From assembly GCA_007123695.1 (NCBI GenBank), contig SLGN01000727.1, forward strand, positions 1 through 12,652: a stretch of 12,652 nt of DNA, written 5' to 3'. The position numbers were made by a program, and so were the translations under genes. The stretch's first letter is position 1. Every line of letters begins with the position of its first letter. The notes under the pieces are model-generated. The model saw only the letters and a list, made by a program, of their open reading frames with translations. It searched no databases and was not told the origin of the DNA. Positions 1 to 6,691 of this stretch are shown piece by piece. Origin of the DNA: Verrucomicrobiales bacterium. Its GTDB lineage: Bacteria; Verrucomicrobiota; Verrucomicrobiia; Verrucomicrobiales; DEV007.

Positions 1-36
1 CCGAAGCGCCGCAGGCGCAACCCGCTGCGCCGCCCC

Positions 37-969
37 ATGAAAAAGTTCTTCGACTGGTTCAACAAGCTCTACCCCGTCTGGCTCGTCGGCCTCTCCCTGG
101 TCGCCTTCTGGCGTCCGCAGACGATGCTCTGGTTCGACGCGCCGTGGATCTTCTGGTCGCTGGCAGCCTCGATGCTGGGAATGGGCCTGACGCTGAACCC
201 TGCCGACTTCCGTCGCGTCGGGAGCGTGCCGGGCTCCGTCGTTCTCGGTTTCGGGGCGCAGTACACCCTGATGCCCCTCTGCGGCTGGCTCGTCGGCGTG
301 CTTCTCAAGCTCGACGTGGGGCTGGCCGTCGGCATCATCCTCGTGGCAAGCTGCCCCGGCGGCATGGCTTCGAATTTGATCGCCTACCTCTCCCGCGCCA
401 ACCTCGCCCTCTCCGTCGTCCTCACCCTCTGCTCGACGATGCTGGCCTTCTTCTTCACCCCCCTCTGGACCAGCCTGCTCGCCGGCAACCGGGTGCCGGT
501 GGACGTGTGGAAGATGGTCGTGTCCGCGCTGAAGCTGACTGTCGCCCCGATCGCTCTCGGGGTGCTGATCCGCTGGAAGCTCCCGCGTCTCGCCGACCGC
601 ATCGGCGCCTGCGGCCCCACCGTGGCGGTGCTGGCCTTCACCTTCGTCACCGGCGGGATCGTCGCCGCCAGCGCCGAGGCGATCGCGGCGAACCTCCTCA
701 GCCTCGTCCTCGCGGCGACGCTGCTGCACCTGATCGGCTTCAGCGTCGGCTACGGCGCGGCCAAGCTCTTCCGCTACCCCGAGTCCGTCGCCCGCACCGT
801 CAGCATCGAGGTGGGAATGCAGAACGGAGGCATGGCCGCCGCCCTCGCCAAGGTCCACTTCGCCGCGATGCCCCTCGCCGCCGCCGGAGCCGTCTTCAGC
901 GGAGTGATGCAAAACATCGTCGGAGGCTTCCTCGCCTCGTGGTGGAAACGACGGAAACCAGACGCATGA
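37..969 (+). CDS. Bile acid:sodium symporter (BASS) family transporter
   Basis: A 310-residue polytopic inner-membrane protein, the usual length for bacterial BASS transporters (YocS/PanS/ASBT-like), with about nine to ten hydrophobic segments. Family landmarks are visible: GMGLTLNPADF near residues 48-58, the crossover motif CPGGMASN at 106-113 followed by a LALSVVLT helix, and EVGMQNGG at 258-265. In bacterial ASBT homologues the Glu and Gln of that last motif bind sodium (here E258 and Q262, by motif analogy). The likely activity is sodium-driven uptake of an organic anion; the substrate cannot be read, since the family carries bile acids, pantothenate, pyruvate and keto acids. The ATG at 37 gives a short positively charged N-terminus before the first helix; no Shine-Dalgarno site is seen. 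The stop overlaps the next start by four bases (ATGA at 966-969), so the genes are translationally coupled. An upstream frame ends in TGA at 38-40, so this gene may itself be coupled to a gene outside the window. Confidence 0.9.
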   Translation: MKKFFDWFNKLYPVWLVGLSLVAFWRPQTMLWFDAPWIFWSLAASMLGMGLTLNPADFRRVGSVPGSVVLGFGAQYTLMPLCGWLVGVLLKLDVGLAVGIILVASCPGGMASNLIAYLSRANLALSVVLTLCSTMLAFFFTPLWTSLLAGNRVPVDVWKMVVSALKLTVAPIALGVLIRWKLPRLADRIGACGPTVAVLAFTFVTGGIVAASAEAIAANLLSLVLAATLLHLIGFSVGYGAAKLFRYPESVARTVSIEVGMQNGGMAAALAKVHFAAMPLAAAGAVFSGVMQNIVGGFLASWWKRRKPDA

Positions 970-2054
970 GCCGCCAAGACATCTACTACTGGAAATGCGA
1001 CCGCCCCGCCGCCTTCCATGGCACGGGGAGCCGCTCCCGCGCCGAAGAAGTGCCCGAGGAGGCGGTCCGCGCCGCGCTCGTCGAGCATTTCCGCCCGAAA
1101 TCCCTCGAACTCTCGCCGGGAGCGGGCCAGGGCAACCACATCACGTGGAACGCCGAGATCGACGGCGAGCCCGCTTTTCTCCGGATCGAAAACGGCCCCG
1201 AGGGCGACGACCACCTCGAGATGGAGTCCGCCGTGATGGCCGAAGTCGCGCGAGCCGGTGTGCCGGTGCCGCGCGTGCTCGGCTGCGACGCGAGCCGCTC
1301 GCGGGTGCCCTTCGCATGGCAGGCGCTGGAGCGCATCCCCCACCCCGACCTCAACCATTGGGCCAAGGCGGGCACGCTCGAGGCCGGTCCAGTCGCCCGC
1401 GGAATCGGGCGCGGCGTCGCGAAGTGGCAAGGGGTGCGGACCGAGGGCTTCGGCCCCTACGACCTCGCGGCGTGGCGCCGGGGCAAGGCCCTGCGCGGGC
1501 TGCATCCACGCTACGCCGACTACTACCGCCTCCGCCTCGAGGCGCACCTCGGTTTTCTGGAGGAAAGAGGCTTCCTCGACGCTGCGACACACGCCGCGAT
1601 CACCGCGGCAGTCGAGGAGCGGGCAGATCTGCTGGAGCGTGCCGAGGGCTGCCTCGTGCACAAGGACCTCGCCCTCTGGAACGTGCTCGGTCCGCCCGAC
1701 CGCGTCGCCGCCTTCATCGACTTCGACGACGCCGTCGCCGGGGACGCCACCGACGACCTCTCGCTGCTGGCCTGCTTCCACGATGCCGCCTTCCTCCATC
1801 ACGCCATCACCGGCTACGAAGAGGTCCGCCCGCTGCCGGAGGACTGGCGGCCGCGCTTCTGGCTCCACCTGCTGCGCAACCTGCTCGTGAAAGCGGTGAT
1901 CCGCGTCGGCGCAGGCTACTTCGAGCGCGACTCGGGCTTCTTCCTCATCGGCGCCCGCAGCAGTGGCGCCGATTTGCGCCGCTTCACCGAGCAGCGCCTC
2001 GCCACCGCGCTGCGCGGCCTGCGCGAGGACGCCGAGCTCTCCCTCCTTTCCTGA
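966..2054 (+). CDS. APH-fold phosphotransferase (small-molecule kinase)
   Basis: A 362-residue protein of the aminoglycoside phosphotransferase/choline kinase-like superfamily. The catalytic loop is clear: H232-K-D234 followed by N239 (Brenner motif HxDxxxxN, D234 as catalytic base), then the metal-binding I-D-F-D-D segment at 251-255. The N-lobe has an ATP-loop-like PGAGQGNHITW stretch near 51-61 and a FLRIEN strand near 71-76; in place of the usual catalytic Lys of that strand there is Arg73, so the nucleotide-binding Lys is not obvious. The ATG at 966 overlaps the transporter stop (ATGA). Longer in-frame readings upstream only shadow the transporter gene. No resistance function is implied: between a transporter and an aldolase it more likely phosphorylates an imported sugar, amino alcohol or acid. 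The ATP-dependent kinase class is secure, the substrate unknown. Confidence 0.85.
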   Translation: MSRQDIYYWKCDRPAAFHGTGSRSRAEEVPEEAVRAALVEHFRPKSLELSPGAGQGNHITWNAEIDGEPAFLRIENGPEGDDHLEMESAVMAEVARAGVPVPRVLGCDASRSRVPFAWQALERIPHPDLNHWAKAGTLEAGPVARGIGRGVAKWQGVRTEGFGPYDLAAWRRGKALRGLHPRYADYYRLRLEAHLGFLEERGFLDAATHAAITAAVEERADLLERAEGCLVHKDLALWNVLGPPDRVAAFIDFDDAVAGDATDDLSLLACFHDAAFLHHAITGYEEVRPLPEDWRPRFWLHLLRNLLVKAVIRVGAGYFERDSGFFLIGARSSGADLRRFTEQRLATALRGLREDAELSLLS

Positions 2055-2073
2055 TCCATTCCGCGAAAGCTCC

Positions 2074-2802
2074 ATGAACCCGCCGCCTCCTCTCCGCCTC
2101 GGCACCTGGCTCTCCATCGGCGACCCCGCCATTGCCGAGCTCGCCTCGCTCTGCGGCTTCGACTGGGCGCTGCTCGACCTCGAGCACGGCTGCGCCCCCG
2201 AATCCGCCTTGCCCGGCCAGCTCCGCGCCCTCGCGGCGGGCGCCACCGAGGGCATCGTGCGCGTGGGTGCGCCGCATCCCGACCAGATCGCCCGCGTCCT
2301 CGACTGGGGCGCCCATGGAATCATGGTACCGAGGGTCGAAAGCGCCGCCGCCGCCGAGGGGATCGTCGCCGCCGCCTGCCACTCGCCGCAGGGGCAGCGC
2401 GGCTTTTCCCGCACCGTTCGCGCAACCGGCTACGGGCTGCGCGAGCATCCGCCCAAACCCTGCCTGATGGCCCAGATCGAGACTCTCGCGGGCGTCGCCG
2501 CCGCCGGGGAGATCGCCGCCGTCGAGGGCATCGACGTGCTTTTCGTCGGCCCCGCCGACCTGCGGCACGACCTCCAGCATCGCCGCGACGGGGCGGACCA
2601 GCCCGACTACGAGGGCTGCCTGAGCACCGTCGCCGAGGCAGCCCGCGCGGCGGGCAAGGAGACCGGCATCTTGCTGAGGGATCCGTCCGCGCTGGCGGCC
2701 TACGAGGCTCTCGGCTTCACCCGCATCGCTCTCGACTCCGATCTCTCGATCCTGCGCCGCGCCTACCAAGGGCTCCTGCGGGGGCGGGAGCGGGAAGGGT
2801 GA
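2074..2802 (+). CDS. HpcH/HpaI-type class II aldolase
   Basis: A 242-residue member of the HpcH/HpaI aldolase/citrate lyase family, slightly shorter than the usual 250-270. Family blocks appear in order: FDWALLDLEHG (29-39), VRVG (62-65), GIMVPRVE (82-89), QIET (134-137) and VGPADL (158-163). By analogy with E. coli HpaI, H38 and R63 are active-site residues and E136 and D162 bind the divalent metal; the spacings His to Arg (25) and Glu to Asp (26) match those of HpaI. Family enzymes reversibly cleave or form 2-oxo-3-deoxy-type acids to pyruvate plus an aldehyde. The ATG at 2074 is chosen because homology begins right after it; the in-frame extension to 1963 lies inside the kinase gene. It starts 19 bp after the kinase stop, consistent with one operon, and is followed within 14 bp by a strong hairpin (2816-2832) that may end the transcript. 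Confidence 0.88.
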   Translation: MNPPPPLRLGTWLSIGDPAIAELASLCGFDWALLDLEHGCAPESALPGQLRALAAGATEGIVRVGAPHPDQIARVLDWGAHGIMVPRVESAAAAEGIVAAACHSPQGQRGFSRTVRATGYGLREHPPKPCLMAQIETLAGVAAAGEIAAVEGIDVLFVGPADLRHDLQHRRDGADQPDYEGCLSTVAEAARAAGKETGILLRDPSALAAYEALGFTRIALDSDLSILRRAYQGLLRGREREG

Positions 2803-2815
2803 TCTCGGGCGGTCG

Positions 2816-2832
2816 GCGGGCGGGACGCCCGC
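2816..2832. repeat. Edge hairpin after the aldolase gene, possible terminator
   Basis: A perfect 7-bp GC stem, GCGGGCG (2816-2822) and CGCCCGC (2826-2832), with a GGA loop. It starts 13 bases after the aldolase stop codon. No T-tract follows, so it is not a canonical intrinsic terminator, but it could act as a transcript-end or 3'-stabilising hairpin. A near copy lies at 3227-3243 at the other edge of the spacer. Confidence 0.6.
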
Positions 2833-2868
2833 AGGCGTCAATCTAAGGGAAGCGCCCCATCACTAGGA

Positions 2869-2970
2869 GCGTCCCGAAGGGACGCAAGATCGTACCCGGG
2901 GGTGGACCGAGCGAAGCGGGGGGAACCCCCGGACATCCGGACACCATTTCGGAGCGCCCCGGAGGGGCGC
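2869..2970 (+). repeat. Composite hairpin repeat, copy A
   Basis: Three hairpins in fixed order. A small one has GCGTCCC/GGGACGC with a GAA loop (2869-2885). A 10-nt linker, AAGATCGTAC, follows. A large one has the 8-bp stem CCGGGGGT/ACCCCCGG (2896-2932) with a 21-nt loop containing CGAGCGAAGC. After a 21-nt linker comes a second small hairpin, GCGCCCC/GGGGCGC, with a GGA loop (2954-2970). The same architecture recurs in reverse orientation at 3044-3144. Clusters of this kind (GC hairpins with a GGA loop) look like dispersed repeats of Verrucomicrobiota/Planctomycetota genomes; that is recollection, not a search. Confidence 0.75.
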
Positions 2971-3043
2971 GAGAAGGGCGCGAAGAAGCTGCCGCGAACG
3001 AGTCGTGTTCCGACGAGTCGTCAATACGCCATGCTCGCTTCTT

Positions 3044-3144
3044 CCGCCCCTCCGGGGCGGCGGGGTTTGCTTGATCGATTATCCGGTGGTTGCGCTCGTT
3101 CCTCGCTGCACCACCGGCTACCATCTTCGGCCCCTCCGGGGCCG
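3044..3144 (-). repeat. Composite hairpin repeat, copy B (inverted)
   Basis: Read on the minus strand from 3144, the order is the same as in copy A. First a small hairpin, CGGCCCC/GGGGCCG, with a GGA loop (3144-3128). Then a 10-nt linker, AAGATGGTAG (8 of 10 identical to copy A). Then a large hairpin, CCGGTGGT/ACCACCGG (3117-3083), whose 19-nt loop contains GCGAGGAACGAGC. After a 22-nt linker comes a final small hairpin, CCGCCCC/GGGGCGG, with a GGA loop (3060-3044). In the large stem a T-A pair replaces a G-C pair of copy A, a compensatory change that keeps the pairing. Confidence 0.75.
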
Positions 3145-3226
3145 CCTCAACGACGGATCGAGTTTTCGCAATCTCCGCTCTACAAGCGATCTGCATCAGA
3201 TTTGCCCTCCCTTGGGTTGGCGCCTG

Positions 3227-3243
3227 GCGGGCCGGACGCCCGC
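3227..3243. repeat. Edge hairpin abutting the LamG gene stop
   Basis: GCGGGCC (3227-3233), GGA loop, CGCCCGC (3237-3243), with six pairs and one inner mismatch. It matches 2816-2832 at 16 of 17 positions and directly abuts the stop codon (3244-3246) of the minus-strand LamG gene, so it would fold immediately 3' of that message. Confidence 0.6.
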
Positions 3244-4566
3244 TCAATCCGCCGAGGTCAGGGCGACCGGCGTCCGCTTTGCGATCGCGGCAAGCGCGGC
3301 CATCTCCTCGGACTCGAGAGCCCGGTCGAAGACCGCCACCCCACCGATCCAACCGGTGAAGCCGATGCTGCGGGCGCTGTGGATGACCCGCCCGATTGTG
3401 AAGGGGCCGCCGCTGCCGTCGTCGTCGGGCTCGTAGATGCCGTGGGGATACCACCAGGGGTTGATCCGCAGCCCCACGAGGTCGCGCCCGGTTTCGACGA
3501 AGGCACCGTCGGCGTCGCGGCGAAGCACGACCTCGACCTCGGTGTAGGGGTAGCGCCGGCGCTCCACCCGCTCGTCTCCCTCCTCCCCCAGGATTTCGAC
3601 GGAGAGGGATTCGTCCTCGGGCGGGTTGTAGTGCTGGTCGGCGGGGAAGCCGGGGTCCGCTTCGGGATGGCCTCCCGGCAGGCGGGCGTAATGGCCTTGA
3701 AGGTAGGCGAGGCGGGCGTAGGAGATCAGGTTGTCGCGCTCGGGGCGTTCGAGCCAGTTGTCCCGGGCGGTGCCGTCAAGCCAGCCGGCGATCTCCTGGC
3801 GTTCGTGGTCGAAGCTCATGGCAAAGCAATGCCACGCGGCGTCGAGCGTCTCCGGCGGCGAGTCGGCGGGCACCTGGAGCGCGGCGTCGGGGGTGTGGGA
3901 CTTGTGCAGCGCGTAGCGGTTGGTGAAGGAGCTGGCCCCGTTCTCCGAGACGTGGCCGCAGGCCCCGCCCGCGCGGCTCAGCCCAGCGAAAAGGGCGTAT
4001 TGGCGCTGGCCCCGCTCGACCCGCCGGATCGCCTCGGTGGAGGCCTGCCGCAGGTCGGTGCCCTCGTGCCAGATACCGGCAAGGGCGTGGTTGCCGCTTT
4101 CGCGGATCGCCCAGACGACGACGCTCACCGAACGGTCGGCACCTTTGATGTCGAGCGGAGTGTCGTGAAGGCGTTCGCGCGGCACGAGGAGCAGGGGGCG
4201 GAAGTGCTCGTCCTCCTCGCGGCGGATACGGATGGCTTCGCCGAAGGGGCCGCGCCCCATCATCGGGAAATCGTCGTAGGTGGCCGGACGCCCCTCGCCC
4301 CAGTAGTCGAGCGCGTAGTTGTCCGCGTCGAGGGGATAGTCGGTCGGCGAGCCCTCGGGCACGTGGGCGACGAAGCGCCTCCCGCCCGAGGGTTCGCGCT
4401 TCGCGAAATCCCAGAAAGCGACGAGCCCGGGCAGCGAGACCACCTCGGCCACGCGCCGCGCGGCATCGTCGGCTTCCGCGCTGTCGGGGGCGGCAAATGC
4501 GGTCATGGCTGCGAAAGCGAGGGAGGCGCGGACAAGCGGAGTCGGAGGCGGCGGGGGTGGATTCAT
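3244..4566 (-). CDS. Secreted LamG/concanavalin A-like domain protein
   Basis: A 440-residue exported protein. A proline-rich N-terminus leads into a hydrophobic segment (about 11-26, ending TAFAAP) that fits a Sec signal peptide. From about residue 45 the pattern resembles LamG/ConA-like jelly-roll proteins of Verrucomicrobiota and Planctomycetota: LVAFWDF at 48-54, a central SVVVWAIRE strand (148-156), AWHCFAMSFD (244-253), and a C-terminal FTIGRVIHSARSIGFTGWIG stretch (389-408) leading to GGVAVFDRALESEEM, the usual end of such domains. Residues 270-390 are a long insertion rich in charged and aromatic residues with no recognised domain. The likely role is carbohydrate or glycoprotein binding at the cell surface or periplasm; no catalytic residues are identifiable. 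It is divergent from the sialidase-like gene with 199 bp between starts, so the two may share regulation. The start at 4566 is chosen for the signal peptide; no Shine-Dalgarno site is seen. Confidence 0.72.
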   Translation of the reverse strand: MNPPPPPPTPLVRASLAFAAMTAFAAPDSAEADDAARRVAEVVSLPGLVAFWDFAKREPSGGRRFVAHVPEGSPTDYPLDADNYALDYWGEGRPATYDDFPMMGRGPFGEAIRIRREEDEHFRPLLLVPRERLHDTPLDIKGADRSVSVVVWAIRESGNHALAGIWHEGTDLRQASTEAIRRVERGQRQYALFAGLSRAGGACGHVSENGASSFTNRYALHKSHTPDAALQVPADSPPETLDAAWHCFAMSFDHERQEIAGWLDGTARDNWLERPERDNLISYARLAYLQGHYARLPGGHPEADPGFPADQHYNPPEDESLSVEILGEEGDERVERRRYPYTEVEVVLRRDADGAFVETGRDLVGLRINPWWYPHGIYEPDDDGSGGPFTIGRVIHSARSIGFTGWIGGVAVFDRALESEEMAALAAIAKRTPVALTSAD

Positions 4567-4673
4567 CTTGGGGAGCTGCTTCTGAGGAAACCCGTGGCCA
4601 GGAAAAGCTGCCAGAGTGGATCGGGCGGTTTCGGGCGCGTGTCGAGAGATTTCACGGTCGAAGCTTCAGCCCC

Positions 4674-4696
4674 GACGCCGACGCCGACGCCGACGC
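4674..4696. repeat. Short tandem repeat GACGCC, 3.8 copies
   Basis: The hexamer GACGCC repeats almost four times in the intergenic region of the divergent LamG and sialidase-like genes. In the sialidase reading frame it would encode an Arg run, one reason to reject a start upstream of 4766. Length variation by slippage is possible, but nothing shows a regulatory role. Confidence 0.7.
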
Positions 4697-4765
4697 AGGA
4701 ACCTGTTGCGCCAGCGATTTTCCTCGTGTTTTCCGGGTTCTCGCGGCAAGCTACCCGCCGACACC

Positions 4766-6109
4766 ATGAACTCCCCGCGCCTCTCGATCCTGATTCTTTC
4801 CGCCATCTTTGCCCTCCCCCTCCTCGCCGCCCCGCCAGGCGCCGCCGCCGAGGTCGCGGAACCGCCGCTTTCCGCAGAGGAGACCGCCCTGCTCCAAGCC
4901 GGCCCCGACGAAGCGCTCGAGCGCGAGCGCGCCGCGCTGCGGGCGGTGGCCGATCTCGCCCTGCTGCCGCCCCGGCTCAACACCGACCCGCTGCCCGATT
5001 ACGCGGTCGAGAACCTCGACTACGGCATGACTATCGGCATCGAGCGCACGCCGAAAGGGCGACTCTTCGCCGCGTGGATCGGCGGCGAGGACGGGCCCGA
5101 GGCACACATGATCGTTTCGCAGAGCGACGACGACGGGGAGAGCTGGTCCGAGCCGGTCCTCGTGATCGACACCCGCGAGGCGCACCATCCCCTCCCCCGC
5201 TCGGTGATCGTCGGCAACCTCTGGTGCGACCCCCTCGGCCGGCTGTGGATCTTCTTCGACCAGACCATGAACCATTGGGACGGGCGCGGCGGACTCTGGT
5301 TCACCCGCTGCGACGATCCCGACGCCGACGAACTCGTCTGGACCGAGCCACGCCGCCTCTGGCACGGCTCGGCCCTGAACAAGCCCATCGTGCTCTCCAA
5401 CGGCGACTGGATCCTCTTCGCCCAGCTTCTCCAGAATCCCGGCATCGGCCCCTTCTCGATCGGCGTCTTCCCCGAACTCGACCCCTGGCGCGGGGCAAAC
5501 ATCCTCGCCTCCAGCGACCAAGGCGAGACCTGGGAACTGCGGGGCCGCGTCACCCACGAGCGGCACAACTGGCCCGAGCACATCGGTGTCGAGAAAAAGG
5601 ACGGTTCGCTCTGGATGCTGGCCCGCACCTCGGACGGCCCGCGCCTCAGCGAGTCTTCCGACGGCGGACGCACCTGGAGCGAGCCGGTCGAGCCGCCCCG
5701 GATCCAGCACCCCGTCGCCCGCCTGCACCTCCGCAAGCTGGCCTCGGGCCGCTGGCTGCTGGTGAAGCACGGCGCCGAGATCGACGATTTCGAGCGCAAA
5801 CGCGGACGGGGACGCAGCCACCTCAGCGCCTGGCTTTCGGAGGACGAAGGGCAGACTTGGAAAGGTGGCTTGATCCTCGACGAGCGCGCCACGGTCTCCT
5901 ACCCCGACGGCTTCCAAGCTCCCGACGGTTCCATCTACATCTCCTACGATTGGAATCGTTCCTCCAAGGGCCACATCCTCTTTGCAAAGTTCACCGAAGA
6001 GGACATCCTCGCGGCGAAACTCGTGAGCCCCGGCTCGCGGCTGCAGCAGGTGATCGTTAAACCGGGCAAGCTCAATCCAGCCGCGGACAAAAACAACGAG
6101 CCAGAGTGA
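4766..6109 (+). CDS. Exported sialidase-like (BNR/Asp-box) beta-propeller protein
   Basis: A 447-residue protein with a signal peptide ([19 protein letters not shown], cleavage near AAA at 26-29). It contains four Asp boxes of the form SxDxGxxW, at 120-127, 249-256, 297-304 and 358-365, which mark blades of a six-bladed sialidase-type propeller. The [15 protein letters not shown] strand (93-107) resembles the arginine-bearing first blade of this group, and the C-terminus [20 protein letters not shown] (379-398) followed by [12 protein letters not shown] is typical of planctomycete/verrucomicrobial exo-alpha-sialidase-like proteins. GH33 catalytic Asp, Tyr/Glu and Arg triad residues cannot be assigned from sequence alone, so true sialidase activity is uncertain; related propellers act on other glycans or are inactive. 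The ATG at 4766 is chosen because the signal peptide begins there. It probably works outside the cytoplasm on glycans together with the neighbouring LamG protein and sulfatase. Confidence 0.82.
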   Translation: MNSPRLSILILSAIFALPLLAAPPGAAAEVAEPPLSAEETALLQAGPDEALERERAALRAVADLALLPPRLNTDPLPDYAVENLDYGMTIGIERTPKGRLFAAWIGGEDGPEAHMIVSQSDDDGESWSEPVLVIDTREAHHPLPRSVIVGNLWCDPLGRLWIFFDQTMNHWDGRGGLWFTRCDDPDADELVWTEPRRLWHGSALNKPIVLSNGDWILFAQLLQNPGIGPFSIGVFPELDPWRGANILASSDQGETWELRGRVTHERHNWPEHIGVEKKDGSLWMLARTSDGPRLSESSDGGRTWSEPVEPPRIQHPVARLHLRKLASGRWLLVKHGAEIDDFERKRGRGRSHLSAWLSEDEGQTWKGGLILDERATVSYPDGFQAPDGSIYISYDWNRSSKGHILFAKFTEEDILAAKLVSPGSRLQQVIVKPGKLNPAADKNNEPE

Positions 6110-6174
6110 CGTCCCGCCGAGCGTCGAGGGTTTCGGGGCAGATCCGTTATCGCCTCCCCGAAGGAGCGCACCAC

Positions 6175-6210
6175 AAAAAAGCCGGACTGCCAATCACGGC
6201 AGCCCGGCTT
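6175..6210 (-). terminator. Intrinsic terminator of the glycine-zipper gene
   Basis: On the minus strand the RNA has arms AAGCCGG, G, CTGCC and GGCAG, T, CCGGCTT around the 6-nt loop GTGATT, giving a continuous 13-bp stem with one G-U wobble, followed by a run of U (six As at 6175-6180 on the plus strand). The wobble pairs only in minus-strand RNA and the T-tract lies on that side, so it ends the gene stopping at 6246. In plus orientation it lacks a T-tract. Confidence 0.88.
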
Positions 6211-6245
6211 GGAAGACTGTGGTTTGAACCAGTTCGGCGACTGCG

Positions 6246-6491
6246 TCAGAAGCCGGGGCCGTAGAACTGGCGTTGGCGGCGCTCCTGCCCGGCACCGACG
6301 GCGGCTCCGGCGGCCCCTCCGACAGCCCCTCCAATCAGGGCGCCCCGACCCCGCCTTCCGTCCCGCGAAGCGAGGGCCCCGATGCCTGCCCCGGCGGCAG
6401 CGCCGGTGGCGGCACCTCGCTGCGTGGGCGTGCAGCTGACGAAAGCGGAAGAAGCGGCGAAAAACAATGCGATGATGAGGTGGGTCTTCAT
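6246..6491 (-). CDS. Small glycine-zipper protein, probable lipoprotein
   Basis: An 81-residue protein. Residues 1-19 form a hydrophobic signal sequence (MKTHLIIALFFAASSAFVS) ending at Cys20 (AFVSC), a loose lipobox suggesting a lipid-anchored envelope protein. The rest is dominated by two glycine-zipper segments (GAATGAAAGAGIGALA, about 27-42, and GALIGGAVGGAAGAAVGAG, about 50-68) separated by a basic RDGRRGRG turn, then an ERRQRQFYGPGF tail. Such Gly-zipper 2TM-like proteins sit in or on the outer membrane; no enzymatic role is expected. The start is fixed by a strong GGGAGGA Shine-Dalgarno site just upstream; in-frame reading continues upstream to an ATG at 6698 that also has a good Shine-Dalgarno site but would bury the signal peptide. 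The terminator at 6175-6210 follows the stop. Confidence 0.8.
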   Translation of the reverse strand: MKTHLIIALFFAASSAFVSCTPTQRGAATGAAAGAGIGALASRDGRRGRGALIGGAVGGAAGAAVGAGQERRQRQFYGPGF

Positions 6492-6493
6492 AG

Positions 6494-6500
6494 TCCTCCC
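6494..6500 (-). promoter_or_regulatory. Shine-Dalgarno site deciding the 6491 start
   Basis: On the minus strand GGGAGGA lies two bases before the ATG at 6491-6489. The core GGAGG is at the close end of normal spacing. It is one of the few clear ribosome binding sites in the window and supports the 81-residue form over the longer in-frame one. Confidence 0.65.
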
Positions 6501-6638
6501 AGAATTGCATTCGAAAGGAAAGCGATCAAGCCTCAAGTTGGCCCGTATGCACGCCACGCGTTGCCGCGCCCAGCCGACAACATCGGTTCCGAGAAAAAAC
6601 GACCGCCCACCCCCGCGCTTCGCGCCGCGATTCTCGCC

Positions 6639-6667
6639 TTGCCCCGACGAATTGGCACGTTTATAAT
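6639..6667 (+). promoter_or_regulatory. Candidate plus-strand promoter for a small RNA
   Basis: TTGCCC (6639-6644) and a perfect TATAAT (6662-6667) are spaced by 17 bp; transcription would begin near 6674. The -10 overlaps that of the opposing minus-strand promoter because TTATAATAA is nearly self-complementary, so only one of the two need be real. No protein gene follows directly; a terminator-like hairpin does, at 6751-6792. Confidence 0.35.
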
Positions 6668-6691
6668 AAGGCTTGGTCTTTAATTGCTCAA
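6663..6691 (-). promoter_or_regulatory. Candidate promoter of the glycine-zipper gene
   Basis: On the minus strand TTGAGC (6691-6686) and TATTAT (6668-6663) are separated by 17 bp, each with four or more matches to the sigma70-type consensus, in an A/T-rich island within GC-rich DNA. Transcription would start near 6656 and leave a leader of about 165 nt before the ATG at 6491. Confidence 0.5.

Larger units (their letters stand above)
2803..3243. other. Gene-free spacer packed with hairpin repeats between convergent genes
   Basis: This 441-bp stretch separates the convergent aldolase and LamG-protein genes. Open frames across it on both strands translate to low-information strings such as repeated APEGR and PPLRG, which come from the GC-rich palindromes, so I call no gene here. 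It contains eight separable hairpins: two edge hairpins next to the stop codons (2816-2832 and 3227-3243) and two composite three-hairpin elements in opposite orientations (2869-2970 and 3044-3144). Between the composites lies a 9-bp direct repeat, ACGAGTCGT at 2998-3006 and 3013-3021. The stretch 3145-3226 shows no recognisable feature. Confidence 0.8.

Noticed and set aside
2..40. Possible C-terminal end of an upstream gene, stop TGA at 38-40 overlapping the transporter ATG
   Set aside because: Only 12 codons are visible and another frame is also open, so the partial gene cannot be supported; the overlap pattern ATGA is suggestive only.
144..965. Long plus-strand in-frame extension upstream of the kinase
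   Set aside because: It translates to Arg/Pro/Gly-rich sequence shadowing the clearly recognised transporter; the kinase starts at 966.
774..2414. Minus-strand open frame of 546 codons
   Set aside because: It lies antisense to three well-recognised genes and arises from GC-rich codon bias; no domain is visible.
2869..3144. CRISPR array
   Set aside because: The repeats are inverted, differ in sequence and have no uniform spacers or cas genes nearby.
2843..3454. Open frames across the repeat block with APEGR and PPLRG peptides
   Set aside because: The peptides are direct translations of GC palindromes, and different frames give equally meaningless sequence.
4616..4765. Upstream start for the sialidase-like protein
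   Set aside because: It would add an Arg run encoded by the GACGCC repeat before the signal peptide; the start at 4766 begins directly with the signal peptide.
2902..6060. Plus-strand open frame of over 1000 codons
   Set aside because: It crosses the hairpin repeats, the antisense of the LamG gene and a shifted frame of the sialidase-like gene; composition is that of a shadow frame.
4751..6193. Minus-strand open frame of 480 codons
   Set aside because: It is antisense to the sialidase-like gene, which has a signal peptide and four Asp boxes, and it runs through the terminator at 6175-6210.
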